DNA from: an uncultured Marinoscillum sp.
GTDB taxonomy: Bacteria; Bacteroidota; Bacteroidia; Cytophagales; MED-G16
Length of the DNA: 47,633 nucleotides
Direction of reading: 5' to 3'
Assembly (NCBI GenBank): GCA_902529805.1
Contig: CABZXU010000012.1
Coordinates: 1-47,633, forward strand
Part shown: piece after piece, positions 16,742 to 26,352 of the stretch
Numbering within the stretch: position 1 is the first letter of the stretch
How the letters are laid out: each line of letters starts with the position of its first letter
The notes under the pieces: generated by a model
Databases searched by the model: none
What the model saw: the letters and a program-made list of their open reading frames with translations, nothing else
What the model was told of the DNA's origin: nothing
Program-made: the position numbers and the translations under genes

Positions 16742-17635
16742 TTAGTGTAAATCGTCTAATGTAGAGTTCAAATATTTATTTACTGAATTATATGTGCTAA
16801 AAGATACAATTAGAATACCTATTAAAATCATATTTAAAGATATAATTAAAAAACTTTTTGAATCTATTATGCCCATAATATTTACCATCCTAGAATTTAA
16901 AAATTTTAAAACTGCAAATAAAAATATCGAAGATAAAGTTCCAGAAATGATCCCATAAATTATTCCCCTAATAAGAAATGGTTTTTGAATAAATAATGAG
17001 GTTGCACCTACAAGTTGCATGCTTCTAATTAAAAATCTTTGTGAAAATAAAGCAAGTCTAATTGTATTATTAATCAAAATGCTAGATATGAATAGTAAAA
17101 TAAAGAATATAACTATTAACATTAAACCAATTTTGTTAACATTATTATTTATGTCATCAATCAAATCTTTAGGATAAGTTATTTCATAAATTCCATTAAT
17201 TTTTAAAAGGTCTTTTTCAATTTCTACTAATTTTTCTCTTTCAAAATAATTTGGAGCTATTTTTAAAATAAACAAATCCCTTAAGGGGTTTTGACCAAGG
17301 AATTTTATGAAATCCTCTCCAAGCTCATTAGAATATTCATCAGCGGCTTTTTCTTTAGATATGAACAAAACTGATGATTCTTCTTTATTCAATATATAAT
17401 TTTTGGAAAGTATAAATTTATTAATTCTTTCAATATCATTTGTTGAAACAACTTTATTCAAATAAATATTTAATTCAATATTTTTTTGAATGGTTTCTTT
17501 CATCTTGAAAGATGAAATTAATAAAATAGAAAAAATTCCAAGCAAAAATAAGGATAGAGAAACACTAAAAATTACACTTAGGAACGGATAATTCCCTAAT
17601 TTTTTTTTTTTAATTTTTTTCTCTTTCTCTAACAT
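16742..17635 (-). CDS. ftsX: Cell-division permease-like protein FtsX
   Basis: 297 residues. There is one N-terminal membrane segment (about 20-44), an extracytoplasmic domain of about 125 residues, and then three membrane segments (about 170-195, 222-245, 262-283). The C-terminal part contains FSQRFLIRSMQLVGATSLFI, the typical FtsX motif 'I.-M.lvGAt..fI..PF'. FtsX works with the ATPase FtsE to control peptidoglycan hydrolases at the septum. No ftsE is in this window; in Bacteroidota it is usually elsewhere. The ATG overlaps the hppA stop by one base (TAATG), implying translational coupling. Confidence 0.92.
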   Translation of the reverse strand: MLEKEKKIKKKKLGNYPFLSVIFSVSLSLFLLGIFSILLISSFKMKETIQKNIELNIYLNKVVSTNDIERINKFILSKNYILNKEESSVLFISKEKAADEYSNELGEDFIKFLGQNPLRDLFILKIAPNYFEREKLVEIEKDLLKINGIYEITYPKDLIDDINNNVNKIGLMLIVIFFILLFISSILINNTIRLALFSQRFLIRSMQLVGATSLFIQKPFLIRGIIYGIISGTLSSIFLFAVLKFLNSRMVNIMGIIDSKSFLIISLNMILIGILIVSFSTYNSVNKYLNSTLDDLH

Positions 17636-19758
17636 TAAATTATAAGTGGTGCTATTACTAAAGCTACAACAGAAATTAATTTTAATAAAATATTTAGTGA
17701 AGGTCCCGATGTATCTTTAAAAGGATCGCCTACTGTATCTCCTACAACTGCAGCTTTATGTGCTTCTGTGCCCTTCTGTCCAGCTTCTTCAATCATCTTT
17801 TTTGCATTATCCCAAGCTCCACCTGCATTAGATTGAAAAATTGCCATAAGAACACCTGATGAAGTAACTCCAGCGAGCAATCCTCCAAGCATATATTTAC
17901 TAAATAATCCAATTATAACAGGGACAGATATTGCCATTAGTCCAGGAACAACCATTTCTCTAAGTGCAGCTTTTGTAGAAATTTCAACACATTTACTATA
18001 CTCGGCAACTCCATCAGCTTCGTTGAAGATTTTCATATCAGTTTTAGAAGCTTTTGATAAGTCAGAGTTATGTTTTCTCATAATCTCTAGTGCAGCCTTA
18101 AGCTTAGGTAACTCTCTAAATTGTCTTCTTACTTCTTCAATCATACTCATAGCAGCTTTGCCAACTGCATTCATTGAAAGTGCTGAGAAAACAAAAGGAA
18201 GCATAGCTCCTAAAAGTAGTCCAGACATTACAATTGGGTCTGATATGTCAATTGCATCAATTTGTGCTGTTTGCATGTATGCAGCAAATAATGCTAAAGC
18301 AGTTAACGCTGCGGATGCTATAGCAAATCCTTTTCCAATTGCAGCAGTTGTATTGCCCACTGCATCTAATTTATCAGTTCTTTCTCTAACCTTTGGTGGT
18401 AGATCAGCCATTTCTGCAATTCCACCAGCGTTATCTGATATTGGGCCATATGCATCAACGGCTAATTGAATTCCAGTATTAGCAAGCATTCCTACAGCAG
18501 CGATTGCTATACCATATAGTCCAGCATAATAATGTGAAATTAAAACTGCAGCACAAATTAGAAGTATTGGAATCGCAGTTGACATCATACCAACTCCAAG
18601 TCCAGAAATAATTGTTGTAGCAGCACCAGTGTCAGATTGTTTAACTATTGATTTAACTGGAGCTTTACCAGTTGCGGTATAATATTCTGTAATTTTTCCA
18701 ACTCCTAGACCAGCTAGTAATCCTGCAATGGTTGCAGCAAAAACACCCAATGATGTATATTCTTTTCCATTTAAAATCCAGGCATCAGGGAGAAAATAAT
18801 CTATAAGAAAATAGGTAGCTACCATCATTAAACCGGCAGATGAGAATTCTCCAGCATTCAATGCAGCATGTGGGCTTCCTCCTTCTTTTACTCTAACAAA
18901 TAAGGTTCCAATAATTGACATTATAATTCCTGTTGAAGCTATAAACAAAGGAAGTAAAATAGCATTAGTTTCAATACCGGAAAACTCTTGAAGACCTATA
19001 AATGCAGCACCTAGTACCATGGCTCCAATTATTGAACCAACAAATGATTCAAACAAATCTGCTCCCATTCCGGCTACATCTCCAACATTATCTCCTACGT
19101 TATCTGCAATTGTTGCCGGGTTAAGTGGGTGATCTTCTGGAATACCAGCTTCAACTTTTCCAACTAAGTCTGCTCCAACATCAGCAGCTTTAGTATATAT
19201 ACCACCTCCAACTCTTGCAAATAGTGCTATTGAAGAAGCGCCAAGAGAGAATCCTGAAATAACTTTGATAACTGTATCTATATCTTGAAATATATTACTA
19301 TATATTAGAAAAAGTGATCCTAATCCAAGAACACCTAAACCAACAACTCCAAGTCCCATTACAGCACCACCCGAAAAAGCTATTTCTAATGCTTTTCCAA
19401 GAGATTCTTGTGCAGCATTAGTTGTTCTCACATTTGCCTTAGTTGCTACTTTCATACCTATGAAACCCGCAAGCCCTGAACACAATGCTCCAACAATAAA
19501 TGACACTGCAACAAGATAACTTGTTCCTTCACTTTCACCCTTAAATCCTAGAAGAATAGCTGTAATTAAAACAAAAACAGATAATATTTTGTATTCAGCT
19601 CTTAAAAATGCCATTGCACCGTCAGAAATATTTTTTGCAATTCTTTCCATTTTATCAGAACCAATTTCTTTTGATGCTACCCAATTATTTTTTATATAAA
19701 CAAACAACAGAGCAACAATACCTGAACCAGGTATAAGGTATAATAACATTTCATTCAT
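17635..19758 (-). CDS. hppA: Membrane-bound pyrophosphatase (ion-pumping, K+-dependent type)
   Basis: 707 residues with about 16 membrane helices. It hydrolyses cytoplasmic pyrophosphate and pumps Na+ and/or H+ outward. Substrate motifs are [11 protein letters not shown] (193-203), [20 protein letters not shown] (219-238) and, in the last loop, [15 protein letters not shown]. The sequence [10 protein letters not shown] has Ala where K+-independent enzymes carry Lys, placing it in the K+-dependent class. The gate Glu lies in DLFES (E237), the position used by Na+-type and bacterial dual pumps rather than the shifted one of plant H+ pumps, so Na+ transport is possible but not proven. It heads the hppA-ftsX-DUF3098-uppP run and has its own candidate promoter. 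Confidence 0.97.
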   Translation of the reverse strand: MNEMLLYLIPGSGIVALLFVYIKNNWVASKEIGSDKMERIAKNISDGAMAFLRAEYKILSVFVLITAILLGFKGESEGTSYLVAVSFIVGALCSGLAGFIGMKVATKANVRTTNAAQESLGKALEIAFSGGAVMGLGVVGLGVLGLGSLFLIYSNIFQDIDTVIKVISGFSLGASSIALFARVGGGIYTKAADVGADLVGKVEAGIPEDHPLNPATIADNVGDNVGDVAGMGADLFESFVGSIIGAMVLGAAFIGLQEFSGIETNAILLPLFIASTGIIMSIIGTLFVRVKEGGSPHAALNAGEFSSAGLMMVATYFLIDYFLPDAWILNGKEYTSLGVFAATIAGLLAGLGVGKITEYYTATGKAPVKSIVKQSDTGAATTIISGLGVGMMSTAIPILLICAAVLISHYYAGLYGIAIAAVGMLANTGIQLAVDAYGPISDNAGGIAEMADLPPKVRERTDKLDAVGNTTAAIGKGFAIASAALTALALFAAYMQTAQIDAIDISDPIVMSGLLLGAMLPFVFSALSMNAVGKAAMSMIEEVRRQFRELPKLKAALEIMRKHNSDLSKASKTDMKIFNEADGVAEYSKCVEISTKAALREMVVPGLMAISVPVIIGLFSKYMLGGLLAGVTSSGVLMAIFQSNAGGAWDNAKKMIEEAGQKGTEAHKAAVVGDTVGDPFKDTSGPSLNILLKLISVVALVIAPLII

Positions 19759-19780
19759 AATTGTTAATTTAAATTTAGCG

Positions 19781-19810
19781 CAAATATAGCATCTTAATTT
19801 TAGCTACAAT
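19781..19810 (-). promoter_or_regulatory. Candidate Bacteroidota-type promoter for hppA
   Basis: On the minus strand, ATTG (19810-19807) is followed by an 18-base spacer and TATATTTG (19788-19781), a full match to the TAnnTTTG -7 box. It sits 22 bases upstream of the hppA ATG and overlaps the end of the bacilliredoxin gene. It would let hppA-uppP be expressed apart from the suf operon. Confidence 0.6.
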
Positions 19811-20219
19811 ACTCTTCGTAAACGTTTTTTAGATGCTCACTAATCATTAAAGCATTTCTCCCTTCAATATGATGTCTTTCCACAAAATGAATAAGATTAC
19901 CATTATCAAAAAGTGCGATTGCTGGAGAACTTGGAGGATATGGAAGACACATTTCTCTTATTTTTTCAACAGCTTCAAAATCAACTCCAGCAAAAACAGT
20001 ATATAATTTGTCTGGTTTAAATTTTGACTCTTTAATTGACTCTTTAACTCCAGGTCTAGCGGCTCCTGCAGCACAACCACATACAGAGTTTACCAACACT
20101 AAACATTTTCCGGAATCTTTATGAAGTTCTTTTGTTACTGTTTCTGAGTCTTTTAATTCTTTAAAACCTACAGATGTAAGTTCTTCAATCATAGGTTTTG
20201 TTAATTCATCTGGATACAT
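19800..20219 (-). CDS. Bacilliredoxin-like protein (BrxA/BrxB, YphP/YqiW family)
   Basis: 139 residues from the ATG at 20219 ([14 protein letters not shown]), the usual family start. A longer frame from a TTG at 20243 would only add a Lys-rich tail encoded by an A-run. The redox motif is CGC in [15 protein letters not shown], which defines this thioredoxin-like family. Later motifs are [13 protein letters not shown] and [13 protein letters not shown]. In Firmicutes these proteins remove bacillithiol from proteins, and bacillithiol-type thiols also occur in some Bacteroidota. It is the last gene of the suf run, which fits a role in thiol or Fe-S homeostasis; this is inference. Confidence 0.9.
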   Translation of the reverse strand: MYPDELTKPMIEELTSVGFKELKDSETVTKELHKDSGKCLVLVNSVCGCAAGAARPGVKESIKESKFKPDKLYTVFAGVDFEAVEKIREMCLPYPPSSPAIALFDNGNLIHFVERHHIEGRNALMISEHLKNVYEEYCS

Positions 20220-20246
20220 AATAATTTTTTTTTTGTTAAACAATAT

Positions 20247-20567
20247 TTAAATAAAACCAAGTTCAAGTTTAGCCTCTTCAGACATCAAATCGGTCGAATA
20301 CGGTGGATCAAAGGTGATTTCAACATCGACTTCATTAATTTCTTTTATCATTTTGACTTTTTCCTTTACATCTGAAGGAATTGTTTCAGCGGCAGGACAA
20401 TTAGGTGATGTAAGAGTCATTAAAATATGAATATTATTTATTGGCAAAATATTTATTTCATAAATTAACCCCAGCTCATACACATCTACTGGAATTTCTG
20501 GATCAAAAACATTTTTTATTCCTCTAATTATTTTTTCTTTCAATTTAAGTTCTTCTTTTTTATTCAT
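20247..20567 (-). CDS. sufT: SUF-associated MIP18/DUF59 protein (SufT-like)
   Basis: 106 residues covering one DUF59 domain: IKNVFDPEIPVDVYELGLIYEI, then MTLTSPNCPAAETIP and VDVEITFDPPYSTDLMSEEAK. The conserved DPE, TSPNCPAAE and PPW-like (here DPPYS) blocks are all present. Such proteins help mature Fe-S proteins and are usually encoded with suf genes. The Cys in SPNCP is the conserved reactive or ligand residue. It overlaps the end of sufE by 8 bases and precedes the bacilliredoxin gene. Confidence 0.93.
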   Translation of the reverse strand: MNKKEELKLKEKIIRGIKNVFDPEIPVDVYELGLIYEINILPINNIHILMTLTSPNCPAAETIPSDVKEKVKMIKEINEVDVEITFDPPYSTDLMSEEAKLELGFI

Positions 20568-20988
20568 TACTTTTTTTGTTTGCTAAAGCAATAATTTTAA
20601 ATTTATTTTCCATTGATTCTAAGCCATTAGATCTTTGTGTACCTATAAATCTACAAAGTCCAGTTTTATTAATAAAAAATAATTTAGTTTTTATAATATC
20701 TTCAGGCAATTGATTAGAAAAAACTTTAATTAATAAACTAAGTAATCCTTTTGTGATAGAGGTATTGCTATCTCCTGAAAAAATAAGTTTATCATTTTTA
20801 ACTTTGTAGTTAAGCCAAACTTTGGATTGACACCCTTTAACAAGATTTATTTCCAATTTATCTTTGTCATCAAATTCGTCTAGACCTTCTCCTAATTCAA
20901 TTAAGTAATTTAATGTCATTTCAAAATCATCATCTAGTGTTTTAAAGTTATTTATAATATCTTTTTGAATAGAATCAGTAGTTTTCAA
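20560..20988 (-). CDS. sufE: Cysteine desulfuration protein SufE
   Basis: 142 residues. SufE accepts persulfide sulfur from SufS and passes it to the SufBCD scaffold. The acceptor Cys is in NLVKGCQSKVWLNYK (about residue 54). The YLIELGEGL helix before it and the GLCRFIGTQRSNGL block near the C-terminus are typical. Translation must begin at TTG (20988-20986), because the next in-frame ATG would remove the first helix. That TTG overlaps the sufS stop as TTGA, so translation is probably coupled to sufS. Confidence 0.95.
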   Translation of the reverse strand: MKTTDSIQKDIINNFKTLDDDFEMTLNYLIELGEGLDEFDDKDKLEINLVKGCQSKVWLNYKVKNDKLIFSGDSNTSITKGLLSLLIKVFSNQLPEDIIKTKLFFINKTGLCRFIGTQRSNGLESMENKFKIIALANKKSNE

Positions 20989-22205
20989 TTGATTAACTTT
21001 TTAATTTTTTCAACAAAGTAATCTATTTCTTCTTTACTATTATATATAGCTAATGAAACTCTTGCGGTACCTTCTAAATTAAATTTATCCATAAGAGGTT
21101 GTGTGCAATGATGACCGGTTCTAATTGCAATTCCTTTGGAATCTAGCAATAATCCTAGATCATAATAGTGAACTTTCTTTAATGTAAATGAAAAAATACC
21201 AATTTTATTTTTTGAATTACCTATAATTTTTAATCCATCAATTTTATTTAATGAGTTTGAAGCGTAATCCTTTAGTTTTTTTTCATATGATGAAATATTA
21301 TCAAATCCGATATCACTAATAAAATTTAAAGCTTTATTAAACCCAATAACATCTCCTATATTTGGTGTTCCAGCTTCAAATTTATAAGGTAGTTCGTTAT
21401 ATGTTGTTTTCAGAAAGTTTACTTCTTTAATCATTTCTCCACCACCCATGTAAGGAGGCATTTTTTCTAAAATTTCTTCTTTACCATAAACAATACCTAC
21501 TCCAGTTGGACCATACATTTTATGTGCAGATAAAACAAAAAAATCACAATTCAAGTCTTGAACATTTATTTTTGAATGTGCTGAAGCTTGTGCTCCGTCA
21601 ACCATTGTAGTAATATTGTTTTTTTTACAAATTTCAATTATTTGTTTTATAGGATTAACAGTTCCAAGAGTATTAGATGTATGAACTATGGAAAGAAATT
21701 TTGTTTTATCATTAATTAATTCTTTAAAATTATCTAAATCAATCTCTCCATTTTCTAAAACATTTATTGTTTTTAAAACTATACCATTTTCCTCACAAAT
21801 CATTTGCCATGGAACAATATTAGAGTGGTGTTCCATCTCGCTTATAATGATTTCATCTTCTTTTTTTAAAAAGTTTTTAACAAAAGAAGATGCAATTAAA
21901 TTTATTCCTTCAGTAGTTCCTCTAGTAAAGATTATTTCTTTTTCAGATTTTGAATTTATAAACTGGGAAACTGATTTTCTTGTTTTTTCATATTCAATTG
22001 TAGCTTTTTCAGCTAGTGTGTGTATACCTCTATGAATATTAGCATTATATTCAGAATAATATTCATTTATAGCGTTAATAACTTTTTTTGGTTTTTGAGT
22101 CGTAGCAGCATTATCAAAATAAACTAATTGATGATTATTTATTTTTTTATTTAAAATTGGAAACTGATCTCGGATTTTGACTAAATTAAATGATTTAACG
22201 CTCAT
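20985..22205 (-). CDS. sufS: Cysteine desulfurase SufS
   Basis: 406 residues, full length for a group II (SufS) desulfurase. It is a PLP enzyme that takes sulfur from L-cysteine, leaving alanine and an enzyme persulfide. Motifs include FDNAATTQKP near the start, TEGINLIASS, EMEHHSNIVPW, TMVDGAQASAH (PLP Asp), LSAHKMYGPTG (Schiff-base Lys) and RTGHHCTQPLM (catalytic Cys in a short loop, as in SufS). It overlaps sufD by 11 bases and sufE by 4 bases. Confidence 0.97.
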   Translation of the reverse strand: MSVKSFNLVKIRDQFPILNKKINNHQLVYFDNAATTQKPKKVINAINEYYSEYNANIHRGIHTLAEKATIEYEKTRKSVSQFINSKSEKEIIFTRGTTEGINLIASSFVKNFLKKEDEIIISEMEHHSNIVPWQMICEENGIVLKTINVLENGEIDLDNFKELINDKTKFLSIVHTSNTLGTVNPIKQIIEICKKNNITTMVDGAQASAHSKINVQDLNCDFFVLSAHKMYGPTGVGIVYGKEEILEKMPPYMGGGEMIKEVNFLKTTYNELPYKFEAGTPNIGDVIGFNKALNFISDIGFDNISSYEKKLKDYASNSLNKIDGLKIIGNSKNKIGIFSFTLKKVHYYDLGLLLDSKGIAIRTGHHCTQPLMDKFNLEGTARVSLAIYNSKEEIDYFVEKIKKLIN

Positions 22206-23508
22206 TTAGGTAGGATTCAATTTTTGTTGATAAAATTTCGTTTATTTTATCTTTTACTATGTTTTGATTTATTTTTTGAATTATTTCATCAAAAAAAGCA
22301 TTAATTAAAATAGAAACAGCTTTGTCTTTATTAATTCCTCTTGATTGTAAATAAAATATAGCTTTCTCATCTAATTGGCCGGTTGTACATCCATGAGAGC
22401 ATTTAACATCATCAGCCCAAATTTCTAATTGTGGTTTTGTATTAATTTTTGCATCATCAGATAATATAATATTATTATTAGATTGGAAAGCATTTGTTTT
22501 TTGTGCTTCTTTTCTTACAAAAATTTTACCATTAAAAACACCATTTGAATGCCCATTCATAATTCCTTTGTAATGTTCATTGCTAATAGAATTTTTTTGA
22601 ATATGATCTACAGATGTATGGTTATCTACATGTGATTTATTATTTAAAGCATATATTCCATACATGTTACAATAACAATTTTCATCAATCAAAGATATAT
22701 TAAGGTTATTTCTAATAATATCACCAGAAAAAGAAAAAGTAAATGTATTTGAAATACTATTTTTTTTCTGTTTAATATTAGTACTATTAAAAGATGTTGA
22801 ATTATTTGAATCATTTTGAATTTTAAAATAATCTAATTCTGAACGCTCTTCGAGTATAATTTCAGTTACGTTGCTATTAAAATTATTAGAAATTAGTGAG
22901 TAGTCAAATTCACATATTGATAGCTTTGAATTTTTTTCCATAAAAATAAATTTTCTCAATTGTGAACTGAAAATATTTTTTTCAGATGTATAAAAATTAT
23001 TTACAATAATAGGCCTGTCAATAACTTGATTTTTTTTAATGTATACAAATAATCCTTTAGACCAAAGGACTCCATTTAATGCAGAAAAAATATCATCATC
23101 TGAATCATCATTTTCTCCAAAGTGATTATGCAATAAACTTTTCTCTTTTTTATCTAATTCGTCGAAGTTTTTAAAAGATATTTTTGAGGGAATATTTGAA
23201 AATTTTTTTATAATTTTTCCATCCAAAGTTATAATTTGATAAACATTATTATCGTTAATAATGTGTGATAAAATTTTTTTCTCGGTGGTAGATGAAATAC
23301 TTTTTTCAATTTCAAATCTTAAATTAAAGTTCTTTTCAATGCTCTGTTTTAGTGGAGTATATTTATATTCTTCTTTAATATTAAATTTTTTCTCACCTAA
23401 TTTTTTTAAAAAGTTATTTCTACTTTTTTTTAAAAATGGATTGGATTCTTTATTAATAAAATCCTTTATTTTTTTATCATCAAATATCAGACTACCAGAT
23501 TTAAACAT
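22195..23508 (-). CDS. sufD: Fe-S assembly scaffold protein SufD
   Basis: 437 residues. The N-terminal part is diverged and Lys/Phe-rich. The C-terminal beta-helix region shows the SufB/SufD signatures DDAKINTKPQLEIWADDVKCSHGCTTGQLDEKAIFYLQSRGI, split here by description into a metal or scaffold-binding His/Cys block and a conserved C-terminal helix region. SufD pairs with SufB and the ATPase SufC to build clusters. It sits between sufC (25 bases) and sufS (overlap). Many Asn and Ile codons reflect the local AT bias. Confidence 0.94.
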   Translation of the reverse strand: MFKSGSLIFDDKKIKDFINKESNPFLKKSRNNFLKKLGEKKFNIKEEYKYTPLKQSIEKNFNLRFEIEKSISSTTEKKILSHIINDNNVYQIITLDGKIIKKFSNIPSKISFKNFDELDKKEKSLLHNHFGENDDSDDDIFSALNGVLWSKGLFVYIKKNQVIDRPIIVNNFYTSEKNIFSSQLRKFIFMEKNSKLSICEFDYSLISNNFNSNVTEIILEERSELDYFKIQNDSNNSTSFNSTNIKQKKNSISNTFTFSFSGDIIRNNLNISLIDENCYCNMYGIYALNNKSHVDNHTSVDHIQKNSISNEHYKGIMNGHSNGVFNGKIFVRKEAQKTNAFQSNNNIILSDDAKINTKPQLEIWADDVKCSHGCTTGQLDEKAIFYLQSRGINKDKAVSILINAFFDEIIQKINQNIVKDKINEILSTKIESYLNER

Positions 23509-23533
23509 TATTTAACTTTTATTTTTGAAGAGA

Positions 23534-24268
23534 TTATAGCCAGTCATAACCCTTATTTTCTAATTCTATTGCCAAATTTTTACTACCACTTTTTACAATT
23601 TTCCCATCTATTAATACGTGAACATAATCTGGAACAATATAGTCTAATAATCTTTGATAGTGGGTTACAACTATTGTAGAATTATCTTTTGTTCTTAATT
23701 TATTTACACCATTAGAAACAATTTTAAGAGCGTCTATATCTAATCCAGAATCTGTTTCATCTAGTATTGATAATTTTGGTTCCAGCATAGCCATTTGAAA
23801 TATTTCGTTTCTTTTTTTTTCACCTCCTGAAAACCCTTCATTTATTGATCGGCTAAGTAAATCTCTATCAATTTTTACTAAATTCATTTTTTTCTTCATA
23901 GTTTTTAGAAAGTTTACAGCATCGAGAGGTTTTTTCTTATTAAATTCTCTGATTCTATTTAAAGCTGTTTTTATGAAATTTATAGTTGATACTCCTGGTA
24001 TTTCAACCGGGTATTGAAATGCAAGAAAAATTCCCATCATGGCTCTTTCATCTGGCGAAAAATCATTAATATTTTTTCCGTAAAAAGAGATTGATCCACT
24101 TTCAACTTTATAATTTTCATTACCAGCAATTACTGAGGCAAGAGTACTTTTTCCTGATCCATTAGGCCCCATTATTGCATGAACTTCTCCTTGATTAATA
24201 TCAAGATTAAGTCCTTTTAAAATTAGATTATTTTCAATTGATACTTTTAATTTTTTTATAGATAACAT
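23534..24268 (-). CDS. sufC: Fe-S assembly ATPase SufC
   Basis: 244 residues. This soluble ABC-type ATPase drives conformational change in the SufBCD scaffold. It has Walker [12 protein letters not shown] (about 34-44), the Q-loop [12 protein letters not shown] typical of SufC, signature [11 protein letters not shown], Walker [13 protein letters not shown] and the switch His in [12 protein letters not shown]. The FSGGEKKR signature and 'DETDSGLD' distinguish SufC from transporter ATPases. It lies 11 bases after sufB. Confidence 0.97.
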   Translation of the reverse strand: MLSIKKLKVSIENNLILKGLNLDINQGEVHAIMGPNGSGKSTLASVIAGNENYKVESGSISFYGKNINDFSPDERAMMGIFLAFQYPVEIPGVSTINFIKTALNRIREFNKKKPLDAVNFLKTMKKKMNLVKIDRDLLSRSINEGFSGGEKKRNEIFQMAMLEPKLSILDETDSGLDIDALKIVSNGVNKLRTKDNSTIVVTHYQRLLDYIVPDYVHVLIDGKIVKSGSKNLAIELENKGYDWL

Positions 24269-24279
24269 AATATTAAATT

Positions 24280-25725
24280 TTAGCCTACGCTTCCCTCTAG
24301 AGTTAAAGATAAAAGCTTTTGAGCTTCAACCGAAAACTCCATAGGAAGTTGTTTTAATACTTCTTTAGCATAACCATTTACTATAAGAGCAATAGCATTT
24401 TCTTCATCAATTCCTCTTTGTAAACAGTAAAATATCTGATCTTCTCCAATTTTTGAAGTTGTAGCTTCATGTTCTACTAATGAAGATTTATTTTCAACAT
24501 CAATATAAGGAAATGTGTGAGCTCCACATTTGTTTCCTAGCAGAAGAGAATCGCACTGTGAGAAGTTTCGAGAGTTTTTTGCTCTTTTCATTATTTTAAC
24601 TTGTCCACGATAACTATTTTGGGAAAACCCAGCAGAGATTCCTTTAGAAATAATTTTCGATTTAGAATTTTTTCCAATATGAATCATTTTAGAACCGGTA
24701 TCCGCTTGTTGATAATTATTAGTTACAGCAACTGAATAAAATTCTCCAACAGAATGATCTCCCTTTAAAATACATGAAGGGTATTTCCAAGTGACTGCAG
24801 ATCCAGTTTCAACTTGGGTCCATGAAATTTTAGAATTGTTTCCGAAACAAATACCTCTTTTTGTAACAAAATTATAAATACCCCCTTTGCCATTCTCGTC
24901 TCCAGGATACCAGTTTTGAACTGTTGAATATTTAACTTCAGCATTTTTGGCTGCAAAAATTTCTACAACAGCAGCATGTAACTGGTTTTCGTCTCTCATT
25001 GGTGCAGTACATCCTTCTAGATAGCTTACATAAGAACTATCTTCAGCAATAATTAAAGTTCTTTCAAATTGACCAGTATTTGCAGCGTTAATTCTAAAAT
25101 ATGTAGAAAGTTCCATTGGACATCTTATACCTTTTGGTATATAACAGAAGGACCCATCGGTAAATACAGCGGAATTTAAGGCTGCAAAATAGTTATCATT
25201 TCTAGGTACTACAGTTCCTAGGTATTTCTTTACAAGCTTAGGGTGTTCTTTTACGGCTTCAGAAAATGAACAAAAAATAATTCCAAGTTCTGACAATTTA
25301 TCTTTGAAAGTTGTTGCTATGGATACTGAGTCTATAACGGCATCTACCGCAACTCCTGTTAATTTTTTTTGTTCATTTAATGAAATTCCTAATCGATTAA
25401 ATGTTTTAATCAATTCTGGGTCAACATCTTTTAATGATTTTGGAGATTTTTTTTGTTTAGGGGCAGAGTAATATTTTATTTTTTGGTAATCAACTTTTGG
25501 ATATTCTAAATTTGCCCAATTAGGCTCATCCATTTTTTTAAATGTTTTGAATGCTTCTAATCTCCACTTCAACAACCAACTTGGTTCATTTTTCTTTTTC
25601 GAGATAAATTTAATTATATCATCATTTATTCCAATTGGTGCTTCGTCAGCATCAAAATTAACTGACCAACCATGCTCGTATTCTTTTGAAGTAAACTCTT
25701 TAATTATCTTTGACTCTTCACTCAT
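24280..25725 (-). CDS. sufB: Fe-S assembly scaffold protein SufB
   Basis: 481 residues, the usual length for the family. It is the core scaffold on which clusters form. Recognisable blocks are WKLEAF-like [77 protein letters not shown] and, near the C-terminus, [18 protein letters not shown]. Conserved Cys and His in the last third are present. It is the first gene of the suf operon, 80 bases behind an Lrp-family regulator gene and behind a candidate promoter. Confidence 0.97.
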   Translation of the reverse strand: MSEESKIIKEFTSKEYEHGWSVNFDADEAPIGINDDIIKFISKKKNEPSWLLKWRLEAFKTFKKMDEPNWANLEYPKVDYQKIKYYSAPKQKKSPKSLKDVDPELIKTFNRLGISLNEQKKLTGVAVDAVIDSVSIATTFKDKLSELGIIFCSFSEAVKEHPKLVKKYLGTVVPRNDNYFAALNSAVFTDGSFCYIPKGIRCPMELSTYFRINAANTGQFERTLIIAEDSSYVSYLEGCTAPMRDENQLHAAVVEIFAAKNAEVKYSTVQNWYPGDENGKGGIYNFVTKRGICFGNNSKISWTQVETGSAVTWKYPSCILKGDHSVGEFYSVAVTNNYQQADTGSKMIHIGKNSKSKIISKGISAGFSQNSYRGQVKIMKRAKNSRNFSQCDSLLLGNKCGAHTFPYIDVENKSSLVEHEATTSKIGEDQIFYCLQRGIDEENAIALIVNGYAKEVLKQLPMEFSVEAQKLLSLTLEGSVG

Positions 25726-25747
25726 TTTTTAAATTATATTTATTATA

Positions 25748-25778
25748 CAAATTTAATTAACTTAATTTCTTAAAAAAA
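25748..25778 (-). promoter_or_regulatory. Candidate promoter for the suf operon
   Basis: On the minus strand, TAAATTTG (25755-25748) matches the TAnnTTTG -7 box. It is preceded at 19 bases by TTTT, one mismatch from the TTTG -33 box. It lies 22 bases before the sufB ATG in the 80-base gap after the Lrp-family gene. It is not strong on its own; position and spacing support it. Confidence 0.4.
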
Positions 25779-25805
25779 GTTTAATTATTATTCGTTTTTT
25801 TTTAT

Positions 25806-26264
25806 TTATAATAATATTTCCTTAGAATTCTCTTCAATAGAAAGAAAAGATTCAGTCCTCGTAATACCTTTTATTTTATGAATTTTCTGATCTAAAACTT
25901 TTCTTAAATGTGATGTGTCTTTACAAAATATCTTAATGAATATAGTATATCTACCAGTTATAGCATGAATTTCAACAATTTCTTGAATCATTTTCAATGA
26001 TCTAACTGTTTGTTTATATAAGTAACTTTTCTCTAAAAAAATCCCCATAAAACATGTTATGCTATATCCTAATTTAGAATAATCAATTACTAATTTGTTT
26101 CCTTTAACTATTCCTAATTTTTCAAGTTTCTTCATTCTTACATGGACAGTTCCTCCTGAAACAAAAACTTTTTTTGCAATTTCAGTGTAAGGTATCTTGG
26201 CATTCTTTGAAAGTAGGGATAAAATCTTTAAATCAGTATTATCAATTTGGTAATTTTCATTCAT
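25806..26264 (-). CDS. Lrp/AsnC family transcriptional regulator
   Basis: 152 residues. Residues about 7-65 form the winged helix-turn-helix (TDLKILSLLSKNAKIPYTEIAKKVFVSGGTVHVRMKKLEKLGIV). Residues about 70-145 form the RAM/AsnC ligand-binding domain, with EIHAITGRYTIFIKIFCKD. These regulators usually respond to an amino acid and assemble as octamers. It lies just upstream of sufB in the same direction and divergent from fadD, so either could be a target, as could its own promoter. The AT-rich repeats at 26326-26352 are a possible binding site. The effector cannot be told from the sequence. Confidence 0.93.
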   Translation of the reverse strand: MNENYQIDNTDLKILSLLSKNAKIPYTEIAKKVFVSGGTVHVRMKKLEKLGIVKGNKLVIDYSKLGYSITCFMGIFLEKSYLYKQTVRSLKMIQEIVEIHAITGRYTIFIKIFCKDTSHLRKVLDQKIHKIKGITRTESFLSIEENSKEILL

Positions 26265-26325
26265 ATTTCTATCTATTTTTAAAAATATTTCAAAATAAAT
26301 TATTTTTTTTTACAATTATTTAAAT

Positions 26326-26352
26326 TTTTGACAAAATTTTTGACAAAATTTT
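26326..26352. promoter_or_regulatory. Tandem TTGACAAAATTT repeats, possible operator
   Basis: The hexamer TTGACA occurs twice, 12 bases apart (26328-26333 and 26340-26345), within a direct repeat. The overlap makes a perfect inverted repeat CAAAA-T-TTTTG at 26332-26342. AT-rich dyads of this size suit Lrp/AsnC binding, and the site lies between the regulator and fadD. It could instead be only part of a promoter. Confidence 0.4.

Noticed and set aside
18023-18469. Open frame of 148 codons opposite hppA
   Set aside because: It is antisense to the well-conserved pyrophosphatase motifs, has no recognisable domain, and reflects the codon pattern of the real gene.
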